NCBI GenBank assembly: GCA_017533005.1 | Contig: JAFXIQ010000053.1 | Location: 1-49,800 of the forward strand | DNA from: Clostridia bacterium | GTDB lineage: Bacteria; Bacillota; Clostridia; Christensenellales; DTU072 | Direction of reading: 5' to 3' | Length of the DNA stretch: 49,800 bases | Shown: one piece after another, positions 1 to 7,627 of the stretch | How the letters are laid out: every line of letters begins with the position of its first letter | How positions within the stretch are numbered: the stretch's first letter is position 1 | Made by a program: the position numbers and the translations under genes | Notes under the pieces: model-generated | Database searches by the model: none | Told to the model about the DNA's origin: nothing | Seen by the model: only the letters and a program-made list of their open reading frames with translations

Positions 1-12
1 CACTGTTTCAAA

Positions 13-32
13 TGGCGGAGAAGCCGGGATTT
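13..32. repeat. Duplicate of the tRNA-Ser 3' end (possible att remnant)
   Basis: These 20 bases are identical to 178-197, the CCA, acceptor and part of the T-arm of the tRNA-Ser gene. The match stops abruptly on both sides and no tRNA can be folded from the bases beyond it. Short direct copies of a tRNA 3' end are the usual scar of integrase-mediated insertion at tRNA genes. The copy lies 145 bases past the gene's 3' end, on the side where an integrated element would sit. No integrase is visible in this window, so the att reading is inference. Confidence 0.6.
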
Positions 33-54
33 TCGCCTGTGCGACCATACCCGA

Positions 55-78
55 TAAACAGTGGGTGTCCACTGTTTA
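55..78. repeat. Perfect inverted repeat, 10-bp stem, 4-base loop
   Basis: Bases 55-64 pair exactly with 69-78 around a GTGT loop. The arm end CACTGTTT also occurs at 1-8, so the window edge probably cuts a further copy. A smaller 7-bp stem lies at 89-105. No T-tract follows, so a terminator is unlikely. The position between the tRNA gene and its 3'-end copy hints at a recombination site remnant. Confidence 0.5.
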
Positions 79-142
79 CCCTTGCGGGAAATTGCGTTGC
101 AATTTTCTCCTTAATTCAAATCCCGTTACCATCTTTGTAAAC

Positions 143-176
143 AAAAAACCTAAACCAAAATCGGTTTAGGTTTTTT
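143..176 (-). terminator. Intrinsic terminator of tRNA-Ser
   Basis: A 14-bp perfect stem (143-156 with 163-176) with a 6-base loop and T-runs on both flanks ends one base before the encoded CCA of the tRNA-Ser gene. In the minus direction it follows the tRNA directly and is its natural terminator. Confidence 0.8.
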
Positions 177-177
177 C

Positions 178-268
178 TGGCGGAGAAGCCGGGATTTGAA
201 CCCGGGCTACCTTTCACAGTACTACTCCCTTAGCAGGGGAGCCCCTTCGGCCTCTTGGGTACTTCTCC
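178..268 (-). tRNA. tRNA-Ser (anticodon GCU)
   Basis: The minus strand folds into a class II tRNA. It has a 7-bp acceptor stem GGAGAAG/CTTCTCC, discriminator G, encoded CCA, an anticodon stem CTCCC/GGGAG whose loop carries GCT, an extended variable arm, and a T-arm CCGGG-TTCAAAT-CCCGG. The long variable arm and GCU anticodon give serine (AGC/AGU codons). It has its own promoter (318-346) and terminator (143-176). Its charging enzyme, seryl-tRNA synthetase, is encoded in the same window at 36041-37324. Confidence 0.97.
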
Positions 269-317
269 ATTTCTTTTTATGGGTGTTTTTGCATTGATTT
301 ATTTTCTATGCTCAAAG

Positions 318-346
318 ATAATAACACATTTATAACTAGTTGTCAA
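318..346 (-). promoter_or_regulatory. Sigma-A promoter for tRNA-Ser
   Basis: On the minus strand, TTGACA (341-346) and TATTAT (318-323) are separated by 17 bases, with initiation expected near 311, about 43 bases before the tRNA 5' end. Confidence 0.8.
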
Positions 347-366
347 TGCTTTGTGGTGTGATTTCT

Positions 367-395
367 TTGACTAATTATACTCTTTGCTATATAAT
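367..395 (+). promoter_or_regulatory. Sigma-A promoter for apgM-alaS
   Basis: TTGACT (367-372) and TATAAT (390-395) lie 17 bases apart, with initiation expected near 402, about 45 bases before the apgM start codon. It is back to back with the tRNA promoter. Confidence 0.8.
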
Positions 396-446
396 ATTGG
401 CATAATATTACGTCGCTATTCTTTTTTAGCGGGGAAAGGAGGCTTT

Positions 447-1652
447 ATGAAATACCTAGTGGTTTTAGGCGATGGTATGGCGGACGTTCCAAGTGTTCAG
501 CTCGGTAACAAAACTCCACTCGAATTCGCGAAAACACCTAATATGGACAACCTAGCCACGATGAGCTCGATAGGGCTCGTTAAAAGCGTGCCAGACGGTT
601 TTAAGCCCGGTAGCGACGTAGCAAACCTTTCCGTTATGGGATACGCGCCAGAAAAGTTCTATAGTGGCAGAAGCCCTTTAGAAGCACTATCAATCGGTGT
701 GGAACTTAAAGACGGCGACGTTGCCATTCGCACGAACTTAGTAACGCTATCAGGCGACGGCGAACTAGCCACCAAGGTTATGAAAGACTACTCGGCAGGG
801 GAAATCTCTACAGCCGAAGCCGAAGCCCTTGTAAAAGCCGTTCAAGACGCGCTAGGAAACGATATTTACCATTTCTACAGTGGTGTTTCCTATAGACATT
901 GTCTAGTTGTTTCAAACGGCACCACGGCAACCGAATTAACCCCACCACACGACATCACCGACAAAGTTGTTGGCGAATATCTACCACGTGGAGAAAGAGG
1001 GGGAGAGCTTCTCGATCTAATCAAGAGAAGTGAGGACGTGTTGAAATCACACCCCGTGAATCTTGCACGTATTGAAAAGGGCAAAAATCCCGCAACACAC
1101 GTTTGGTTTTGGGGAGCAGGCACCAAGCCTAAACTCACAAGCTTTGCCGATATGTTCGGATTGAAAGGCGCAGTTATTTCCGCCGTTGACCTTTTGAAAG
1201 GTATTGCCGTAGGCGCAAAAATGGACTGCCCGCAAGTAGAAGGGGCAACGGGAACGCTATCAACAAATTGGGAAGGAAAAATCGAAGCCGTTAAGAATTC
1301 CTTCAAAAACGGAGCCGACTACGTGTACCTACATATGGAAGCTCCCGACGAATGCGGACACCAAGGCGATATGATGGGTAAAGTTAGAGCAATAGAGTAC
1401 GTAGACTACGTTCTAGGCGAGTTGAACGCCTACCTAAAATCTACAAACGAAGACTACGTCATAGCCGTTCTTCCCGACCACGCGACGCCTTTGACGGTAA
1501 AAACGCATACTCGCGAACCCATTCCTTATATGATATATAAGAGCGCAAAACCCGTTGTTTCGGAGCTTAAATACAATGAAAAAGATGCCCAAAAAGGCGA
1601 ATATCTACCTAATGGACAATGTATAATAACTAAAATGTTGGAGACGATATGA
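447..1652 (+). CDS. apgM: 2,3-bisphosphoglycerate-independent phosphoglycerate mutase, archaeal (ApgM) type
   Basis: 401 aa, the usual ApgM size. ApgM interconverts 3- and 2-phosphoglycerate in glycolysis in the cytosol and belongs to the alkaline-phosphatase metalloenzyme superfamily. The N-terminus LGDGMAD (residues 8-14) supplies a metal-binding Asp. GSDVANLSVMGYAP (55-68) is the typical substrate/nucleophile Ser region. Further metal motifs are DECGH and LPDHATP near the C-terminus. The start is ATG 447 behind AAAGGAGG; an upstream in-frame codon at 384 lies inside the promoter. The stop overlaps alaS by 4 bases (ATGA), implying coupling. Some bacterial members were once labelled 'proposed homoserine kinase', so the exact substrate is not proven here. 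Confidence 0.9.
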   Translation: MKYLVVLGDGMADVPSVQLGNKTPLEFAKTPNMDNLATMSSIGLVKSVPDGFKPGSDVANLSVMGYAPEKFYSGRSPLEALSIGVELKDGDVAIRTNLVTLSGDGELATKVMKDYSAGEISTAEAEALVKAVQDALGNDIYHFYSGVSYRHCLVVSNGTTATELTPPHDITDKVVGEYLPRGERGGELLDLIKRSEDVLKSHPVNLARIEKGKNPATHVWFWGAGTKPKLTSFADMFGLKGAVISAVDLLKGIAVGAKMDCPQVEGATGTLSTNWEGKIEAVKNSFKNGADYVYLHMEAPDECGHQGDMMGKVRAIEYVDYVLGELNAYLKSTNEDYVIAVLPDHATPLTVKTHTREPIPYMIYKSAKPVVSELKYNEKDAQKGEYLPNGQCIITKMLETI

Positions 1653-3478
1653 TTACATCAAAAGAGTTAAGAGAAAAATGGATTAAATTTTATGAGAGCA
1701 AAGGCCACACGAACATAGGAGCTGTTTCGCTAATCGGCGACGGCACCACGGGCGTTATGTTCAACGTTGCAGGAATGCAACCACTAATGCCTTATCTTCT
1801 AGGCAAAAAGCACCCCATGGGAACAAGACTATGTAACGTTCAAGGTTGCGTTAGAACGGTTGACATTGATTCCGTCGGCGATGCTACGCACTTTACTTTC
1901 TTTGAAATGATGGGCAACTGGAGCCTTGGCGATTACTTCAAAAAGGAAAAGACGGCTTGGTCATTCGAGCTTTTGACGGAAGTATTCGGATTTGATAAAG
2001 AAAAGATTTGCTCCACGGTATTCGAGGGCAACGCTTCTGCTCCACGCGATGAAGAAACAGCTTCTTACCTAAAGGCGCTTGGCGTTAAAGAAGAAAATAT
2101 TTTCTACCTTGATAAGTCTAACAACTGGTGGGAGTTAGAAGGCACCGTTGGTACGCCTTGTGGCCCGGACAATGAATGGTTCTATCCTAGACACGACAAC
2201 CCTTGTTCAGACCATTGTGACGTAAATTGCGATTGCGGAAGATACGTTGAAATCGGCAACGACGTTTATATGCAATACAAGAAGTTAGAAGGTGGAAAAT
2301 ACGAAGAGCTAGAAAATAAAAACGTAGACACGGGATTCGGACTAGATAGACTTCTTCTATTCTTGAACGGACTAGACGATGGTTACAAGACCGACTTATT
2401 TGCTAGTGCAATCGCACATTTAGAGAGTGCATCCGGAAAGGCATACGGCACTAACGAAGAAGACACCAAAGCTATGAGAATAATTGCAGACCACACTAGA
2501 ACTGCAGTTATGCTAATTGGCGACGTCAATGGAATCACACCGTCTAACACGGGCGCTGGTTATATTTTAAGAAGACTACTTCGCCGTGCTATTAGATACT
2601 GCAAGAACCTAGGCGTTCCTGCAACCGAGATGTGTGAAGTCGCAAAAATCTTCATAGAAAAGATTTATGACGAAGCATATCCGTTGCTTGTTGAGAAGGA
2701 AGAATATATTCTAGAAGAAATTACAAAGGAAATCAAAAAGTTCGAAGTAACGCTTGCAGGTGGCATGAAAGAGTTCGATAAAATTATTGCAGGGATGCAA
2801 AGAAAGAACGAGTTTATGTCCCTAAAAGACCCCAATTACGTTCCCGAAACCGAGATTTCTGGCAAACAAGCATTTAGACTATACGACACTTTCGGTTACC
2901 CGTTAGAACTCACCATCGAGCTTGCTAACGAAAAAGGATTAACCGTTGACGAAAAGGGATTTAATGAAGCTTTCAAAGCGCACCAAGAACTATCTAAGGC
3001 ACAAGCGCAAGCAGCAAAAGGTGGTTTGACCGAGCAAAACGAAGCAACTACCAACTACCACACGGCAACACACATCTTGCTCGCAGCACTTCGTAAAGTT
3101 TTGCAAGACGAGAACGTTATGCAAAAGGGTAGCAACATCACGTCCGAAAGACTACGCGTAGACTTCAACTTCCCACGCGCATTAACGCCCGAAGAAGTTA
3201 AGGGAGTAGAGGACGAAGTCAATGCCGTTATAGCAAGCGCTATCCCCGTAACTTGTGAAGAAATGAGCGTAGAAGCTGCAAGAAAAGCGGGTGCGATAGG
3301 TGTTTTTGGTGATAAATACGGTGAGATTGTAAAAGTTTATTCAATCGGCACTTACAGCAAAGAAATTTGTGGTGGTCCCCATGCTGTCAACACCAAAGAT
3401 TTGGGCGTTTTCAAAATCCAAAAAGAACAATCGTCATCGAGTGGAGTGCGCCGTATCAAAGCCGTGCTTACGAAGTAG
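1649..3478 (+). CDS. alaS: Alanyl-tRNA synthetase, short form without C-Ala domain
   Basis: 609 aa; charges tRNA-Ala in the cytosol. The class II catalytic core begins at the N-terminus (NVAGMQPLMPYL is the motif region). The editing (SAD) domain is marked by zinc ligands H471-T-A-T-H475 and C574-GGP-H578. The protein ends straight after the editing domain at residue 609, whereas typical bacterial AlaRS is about 850-880 aa with an oligomerisation/C-Ala tail. The reading frame closes cleanly into a terminator, so this looks like a naturally short form rather than a frameshift. Several internal residues differ from the canonical AlaRS N-terminus. It is translationally coupled to apgM. Confidence 0.93.
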   Translation: MITSKELREKWIKFYESKGHTNIGAVSLIGDGTTGVMFNVAGMQPLMPYLLGKKHPMGTRLCNVQGCVRTVDIDSVGDATHFTFFEMMGNWSLGDYFKKEKTAWSFELLTEVFGFDKEKICSTVFEGNASAPRDEETASYLKALGVKEENIFYLDKSNNWWELEGTVGTPCGPDNEWFYPRHDNPCSDHCDVNCDCGRYVEIGNDVYMQYKKLEGGKYEELENKNVDTGFGLDRLLLFLNGLDDGYKTDLFASAIAHLESASGKAYGTNEEDTKAMRIIADHTRTAVMLIGDVNGITPSNTGAGYILRRLLRRAIRYCKNLGVPATEMCEVAKIFIEKIYDEAYPLLVEKEEYILEEITKEIKKFEVTLAGGMKEFDKIIAGMQRKNEFMSLKDPNYVPETEISGKQAFRLYDTFGYPLELTIELANEKGLTVDEKGFNEAFKAHQELSKAQAQAAKGGLTEQNEATTNYHTATHILLAALRKVLQDENVMQKGSNITSERLRVDFNFPRALTPEEVKGVEDEVNAVIASAIPVTCEEMSVEAARKAGAIGVFGDKYGEIVKVYSIGTYSKEICGGPHAVNTKDLGVFKIQKEQSSSSGVRRIKAVLTK

Positions 3479-3502
3479 AAGAGAAGCAATAAATTAACAA
3501 AG

Positions 3503-3532
3503 AAAAATCCTAGCGAGTTGCTAGGATTTTTT
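3503..3532. terminator. Bidirectional intrinsic terminator
   Basis: A 12-bp stem (3503-3514 with 3520-3531) with a 5-base loop and A/T runs on both sides lies between the convergent alaS and esterase genes and can serve both. Confidence 0.85.
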
Positions 3533-3540
3533 ATTTTTAG

Positions 3541-4473
3541 TTAAATTTCTATATATTCACTCATTACGTTTTCGTCTGCGCAGACCGAGTGAATGAAGTA
3601 CGATGCGCTAACAAGGCAGGCTTCGGCACGGCTGTCGCCTTGATACAAGTGCCAAGCGTGTTTACATTTTTCGTGAACGGCTTTGAATTCGTGGACGGTA
3701 ACTCCGTGCGATTGTAATGCGTCTACTAGAAGTTTTCCTTGACCTTTACAGGTTTTATCCATAACGGTGTGCGCTACGAACGTGGGTGGGAAGTTTTCCG
3801 TGATATACGGAATGGGGGAAATATAGTCGTACAAAGGGCAGTTTTCTAGGGGATTTGCCTTTTCGTAATCAATGTTAAATATAGCTTTTGCTAGTGAAAA
3901 CTGTGCGTTGAAGGGATATTTTGCTTTTAACGACAAGAGCGGGTCGTATAATCCTGAGAAAAGAAGCACCCCTTTAATCTTTATATTCGGTAGCGTAAAT
4001 CCTAGCGCGTCAGCGTATTCGTGATTAGTTAGTGCGGTAACTGTTTGGCAGGCGAGATATCCACCGGCAGAATCGCCACAAACAATGATTCTTTCGGTGT
4101 CAAAACCATATTCAAAAGCATTATCAGCTATCCATTGAAGTGCGTGCAAGCAGTTTTTCGTTTGATTAGGGAATTTATATTTAGGAGCCGTTCCGTAAGA
4201 AATATTTACAACGGCAAAGCCCTTTCCCGTCATATACGATGCAAAGCGACGGCGTACGTTTTTGTTGCCGGTTACGAGAGAGCCACCGTGCAAATTGAGA
4301 ATAACGGGGAGAGGCCCTTCTTGCTTGGGAAGAAAGACGTCTAGCTTCAAGCTATCGTCGTCGTGGATATACGTCAAATCGCGCACGATTTTGTGCGCTG
4401 TTACACCTAAACGATTGAGTTTCCTATCTTTTCGGAAACTAAAAAGCTTTGTTAAAAGAATCCTTATATCCAT
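3541..4473 (-). CDS. Alpha/beta-hydrolase esterase (hormone-sensitive-lipase type)
   Basis: 310 aa from ATG 4473. No signal peptide, so probably cytosolic. The oxyanion motif HGG is at residues 62-64 and the nucleophile elbow GDSAGG at 133-138 with Ser135. A His-containing C-terminal stretch (KHAWHLYQGDSRAEA) likely supplies the catalytic His. This fits carboxylesterases of the HSL/acetyl-esterase group; the substrate cannot be told. The start is decided by the promoter: a perfect TTGACA-17-TACAAT places transcription start at or next to the A of this ATG, so an upstream TTG (4521) lies outside the message. No Shine-Dalgarno exists; the gene appears leaderless. It converges on alaS. Confidence 0.85.
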   Translation of the reverse strand: MDIRILLTKLFSFRKDRKLNRLGVTAHKIVRDLTYIHDDDSLKLDVFLPKQEGPLPVILNLHGGSLVTGNKNVRRRFASYMTGKGFAVVNISYGTAPKYKFPNQTKNCLHALQWIADNAFEYGFDTERIIVCGDSAGGYLACQTVTALTNHEYADALGFTLPNIKIKGVLLFSGLYDPLLSLKAKYPFNAQFSLAKAIFNIDYEKANPLENCPLYDYISPIPYITENFPPTFVAHTVMDKTCKGQGKLLVDALQSHGVTVHEFKAVHEKCKHAWHLYQGDSRAEACLVSASYFIHSVCADENVMSEYIEI

Positions 4474-4479
4474 AAATTG

Positions 4480-4508
4480 ATTGTAGCACAGCGACTGCGA
4501 ATTGTCAA
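4480..4508 (-). promoter_or_regulatory. Promoter of a leaderless esterase mRNA
   Basis: On the minus strand TTGACA (4503-4508), a 17-base spacer and TACAAT (4480-4485). Only six bases separate the -10 box from the ATG at 4473, so initiation should fall on the start codon. Confidence 0.8.
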
Positions 4509-4537
4509 TAAAAGTAGTCAACGCCTAGAAATGCATA

Positions 4538-4566
4538 TTGACACATACGCGCGTGTGTGATAGAAT
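4538..4566 (+). promoter_or_regulatory. Sigma-A promoter for the lipase-peptidase operon
   Basis: TTGACA (4538-4543), a 17-base spacer and TAGAAT (4561-4566). The spacer contains a GC-alternating, partly palindromic stretch (ACGCGCGTGTGTG), which could be an operator but may be chance. Confidence 0.8.
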
Positions 4567-4594
4567 TTCAGTAGATATTTTAGGAGAAATAACC

Positions 4595-5911
4595 ATGAAA
4601 AAATTAGTAGTTGTGCTAGTACTTGCAGTTTTTATAGCAGTTGCCGTTGGAGCAGTTGTTAATATAATTAAACCTGAAGATACTACTTGGAAAAAAGTTC
4701 GTGTAGCAGACGATTCTTTATATCCCGAAAATTATGAATACGTTGATTACAAAAACGAAGTTTTCTACGATGAAAACGAACACCCTGCGTTAGCAGACCA
4801 AGGACTTTTCTGGATAAAATGGGATGAAGAGAAAGGAAGACCTATAGAAGTTCCCGCTGATTCTGAAGAAGGCGCTGCGCTTGTTGATCCTAACAAGCCC
4901 ACGCTTATCAATATCCACGGAATGCTTGTTGATGGTGCAACCAATAGAGAAGACTTCTTCTTGAATCCCGACATTGACGTTCCTAGTGAATTCGACGTTG
5001 AATACGATAGAACGAATATGCTTTATCTATGGATTCGCGCAGGCTACAACGTAGCGAATTTCCAATACCATAGATTTGCAACGGATATGTCACCTCCTGC
5101 AATAGAAGGTAAGATTTGGCTATCCGATTCTTCTACAGCCACCTACGAAGGTCAATATTATCAAGACCAAAATAAAAAGTGGATAGAAAACGCATCGGAA
5201 TACACGGTTTCGGAGCATTTTGTGGGTGAATATCTACGCGCAATGAGCTATTTACCGGACACGATGGGCGACCAAGAAATCCACGTTATAGCACACTCGA
5301 TGGGTGGCGAAGTCGCTGCTAGTGGTTTGTTCCTGCTCACGGAAATGGCTGCAGTCGGACAACTTGATCCCAACCAACTTCCCAATAGATACACTTTGAT
5401 GGACACGTACTTCTCAATGAATATCCCATTTAACGACGGAACGTACTATTACATTGGACCCAAGGGTCATATTCGTTGGTCGGGGAAAGAGCTTTGCAGA
5501 CAAAACACTGCATATGCAACGATTAGCTGTCTAGAAGAGCTAGAAGCGAACGGCATCGTAATGGAATACTACTATAACGACCAAAGCTTCTTGAATCTAG
5601 CAATGAGCAAAGAAATCAAAAACAGGCTATTAAAAATTGCAGCATACGTAGAAATCAAACCCGATTGGAGCAGTTATTCTAGCAACTACGCAGAGCTTTC
5701 GAATGGCCACAACGGCGTAAGAGAATGGTACTTATGCTCGAAGTTCGGTACTCCGGCTGTTGACACCAAGGGTAATACTGCACCTAGCGCAGGCATTACC
5801 ACGGAGCGTCTAAAAGAGCTAAAAGGCAAATATTTTAGATATCAAGACGGCATCACAACAATCAACGCTCAAGACGACGTTTTCGTAGAGTTGGAGAGCC
5901 TAGATGACTAG
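4595..5911 (+). CDS. Secreted or membrane-anchored lipase-like alpha/beta-hydrolase
   Basis: 438 aa from the ATG behind TAGGAGA. Residues 1-25 form a signal peptide or membrane anchor, so the catalytic domain is extracellular. LINIHGML around residue 110 begins the hydrolase fold and AHSMGGE holds the GxSxG elbow with Ser235. A lipase or esterase acting outside the cell is likely; the substrate is unknown. No lipobox cysteine is present. The upstream in-frame TTG at 4538 is part of the -35 box, so it is not the start. The last 8 bases overlap the S51 peptidase gene, indicating one operon. Confidence 0.8.
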   Translation: MKKLVVVLVLAVFIAVAVGAVVNIIKPEDTTWKKVRVADDSLYPENYEYVDYKNEVFYDENEHPALADQGLFWIKWDEEKGRPIEVPADSEEGAALVDPNKPTLINIHGMLVDGATNREDFFLNPDIDVPSEFDVEYDRTNMLYLWIRAGYNVANFQYHRFATDMSPPAIEGKIWLSDSSTATYEGQYYQDQNKKWIENASEYTVSEHFVGEYLRAMSYLPDTMGDQEIHVIAHSMGGEVAASGLFLLTEMAAVGQLDPNQLPNRYTLMDTYFSMNIPFNDGTYYYIGPKGHIRWSGKELCRQNTAYATISCLEELEANGIVMEYYYNDQSFLNLAMSKEIKNRLLKIAAYVEIKPDWSSYSSNYAELSNGHNGVREWYLCSKFGTPAVDTKGNTAPSAGITTERLKELKGKYFRYQDGITTINAQDDVFVELESLDD

Positions 5912-6587
5912 AACTATTGTTGCCATAGGTGGTGGCGAAATAAAAACCAAAACCACGTTGCAAATAGATGAATACATAGCAAATTTAGCCAAGAAAAGGG
6001 CAGGTGAAAAGCGCGCAGTCGCGCTTTTTATCGGTACTGCATCGCACGACAGCTTGCCGTATTTCAATTCGTTTAGAAAGACGTACACGTCGAATTTTGA
6101 TATTAAGGCAGATATTGCGCTTTTAACGAAAAAAGATATTCCTATGGAGCATATCAAGGAAAAGATAGAAAAAGCCGACCTAATTTACATTGGTGGTGGG
6201 GATACTCTTTATATGCTAGAAGTGTGGGAAAAGACGGGAATGAAAGAACTTATTCTAGACGCGTACAATAGGGGCGTGATTTTGTCAGGGCTATCTGCAG
6301 GCGCGATTTGTTGGTTCGAAAAGATTTATACCGATAGCGAAAAAATAAGTGGTGGCGAATACGTCGTTCGAGACGGACTAGGCGTATTAAAAGGCATAAT
6401 GACACCGCATTTTAATTTACGTGAAGAATTTGTAGAAGTAAGTAAAAACTATCAAGAGCCAGCCTATGCAGTAGAAGACAATTCAGCACTGGTATTTGTT
6501 AATGAAGAGTTACAAGGTAGTTTAACAGCCGGTGGTAAGGCATACACTATAACTAACGGCATAAAAAAAGAAGTTCCCGAAATATAA
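5904..6587 (+). CDS. Peptidase family S51 (dipeptidase E / cyanophycinase-like)
   Basis: 227 aa, the family's normal size. The nucleophile Ser131 is in GLSAGAICWF, preceded by the GGGD turn at 97-100 and followed by TPHFNLREEF with a likely catalytic His. Family members are cytosolic serine peptidases; PepE cleaves Asp-X dipeptides and relatives cleave cyanophycin. Without the wider family alignment, dipeptidase E is the safer call. The start overlaps the lipase stop by 8 bases; translation is probably coupled, since no independent promoter is visible. A strong terminator follows. Confidence 0.85.
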   Translation: MTRTIVAIGGGEIKTKTTLQIDEYIANLAKKRAGEKRAVALFIGTASHDSLPYFNSFRKTYTSNFDIKADIALLTKKDIPMEHIKEKIEKADLIYIGGGDTLYMLEVWEKTGMKELILDAYNRGVILSGLSAGAICWFEKIYTDSEKISGGEYVVRDGLGVLKGIMTPHFNLREEFVEVSKNYQEPAYAVEDNSALVFVNEELQGSLTAGGKAYTITNGIKKEVPEI

Positions 6588-6602
6588 AATTATTAACGTA
6601 AA

Positions 6603-6632
6603 AAACGGCTCTCAACGAGAGCCGTTTGTTTT
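6603..6632. terminator. Bidirectional intrinsic terminator
   Basis: An 11-bp stem (6603-6613 with 6617-6627) with a tight AAC loop and T-run, between the convergent peptidase and asparaginase genes. Confidence 0.85.
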
Positions 6633-6642
6633 TTATAAAGTA

Positions 6643-7617
6643 TTAGAATACGTCGCCACCGCGTGAAGCAGATAGGTATTCTTCGGGGTTGAGTGTGTCG
6701 CCGTACAACCAAAGTTTAACGTAAGCAGAAATCGGAGTTATGCGCTTATCGATAGGGATAATACCGAAGTTCCCAAAAACTTTCGTGCTGTCGTAAGAGA
6801 CTTTTTTGAGCATACCCGTTAAAAATACTTTCTTATCTTTGAGCTTTTCGAAGAAAGCTTTTGCGTGGCTAGACTTCGTATTTATCGTGCCCGAATGGTA
6901 GCTGTCGATTAGTACGAATTTTACGCAATCTGGGATTTCGGGATACAACATTCCGGGGTATGGGATGACACGAGCAACAAAATCGCATTGTTCAGCGATG
7001 TCGGCAGTGGGCGCGTCAAGCGCGTCTACGCTCTCTTTATAAGCTTCGTTTAACACGAGAGAGCCGTCGTCTTTTATCACGGCGTAGTATCTATTCATTA
7101 CCGAATAGAACTTGTCGGAAAACACGTCGTTAGCGAGTAGCCTTGTACCTCTGTGAAGGATAATTTCTTCGCCGGGGTTTTGGTAGGGGACGAAGGTTCC
7201 TTTTACGCCTGCCTTAATTCCCCTAATAGCACCGAAAAGGTTGGGAATAGCATTAGCTTTAGGATTTTCTAGCGGGAAGTTACTGGATACTAGCGCTACG
7301 GGGTTAGAGTTTAAACCGAGAGCATAGGATAGGGCTGCTGCCGAATATTGTAGAGTATCCGTGCCGTGAGTTACTATGATGCCATCGTAGTTATCTACGT
7401 TAGCTTTTGCGACGTCGATGAGCGCTTTAATATGCGCGCCCGTGTTGTTTTCGCTCAATTCCGTGTAGGGTTCAACAATGTCGTATTCGAAGTCAATGGA
7501 ATGAGCTTTTGCGTAGGCGTCGATTAAAACGTAAGGTTTTTTGTTATCGGTTGAAATGTAGTTGCCATCGTAAGTACTACCGATAGTGCCACCTGTGAAT
7601 ACAAAAAGAATTTTCAT
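6643..7617 (-). CDS. L-asparaginase family protein
   Basis: 324 aa. Asparaginases hydrolyse asparagine to aspartate and ammonia. The two catalytic threonine motifs are present: TGGTIG (residues 8-13) and THGTDTL (83-89). No signal peptide, so cytosolic (type I-like). The region after the second motif is divergent from classical enzymes, so a related amidase activity is possible. It starts only 10 bases after the TIR-V4R stop with its own AAGGAC ribosome site. It is therefore the second gene of the TIR-V4R operon, an unusual partner for a TIR gene. It converges on the S51 peptidase gene. Confidence 0.85.
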   Translation of the reverse strand: MKILFVFTGGTIGSTYDGNYISTDNKKPYVLIDAYAKAHSIDFEYDIVEPYTELSENNTGAHIKALIDVAKANVDNYDGIIVTHGTDTLQYSAAALSYALGLNSNPVALVSSNFPLENPKANAIPNLFGAIRGIKAGVKGTFVPYQNPGEEIILHRGTRLLANDVFSDKFYSVMNRYYAVIKDDGSLVLNEAYKESVDALDAPTADIAEQCDFVARVIPYPGMLYPEIPDCVKFVLIDSYHSGTINTKSSHAKAFFEKLKDKKVFLTGMLKKVSYDSTKVFGNFGIIPIDKRITPISAYVKLWLYGDTLNPEEYLSASRGGDVF

Positions 7618-7627
7618 TATAATGTCC

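Noticed and set aside
1..100. A second tRNA gene at the start of the window
   Set aside because: Only 20 bases match the tRNA-Ser end; no anticodon or D-arm can be folded.
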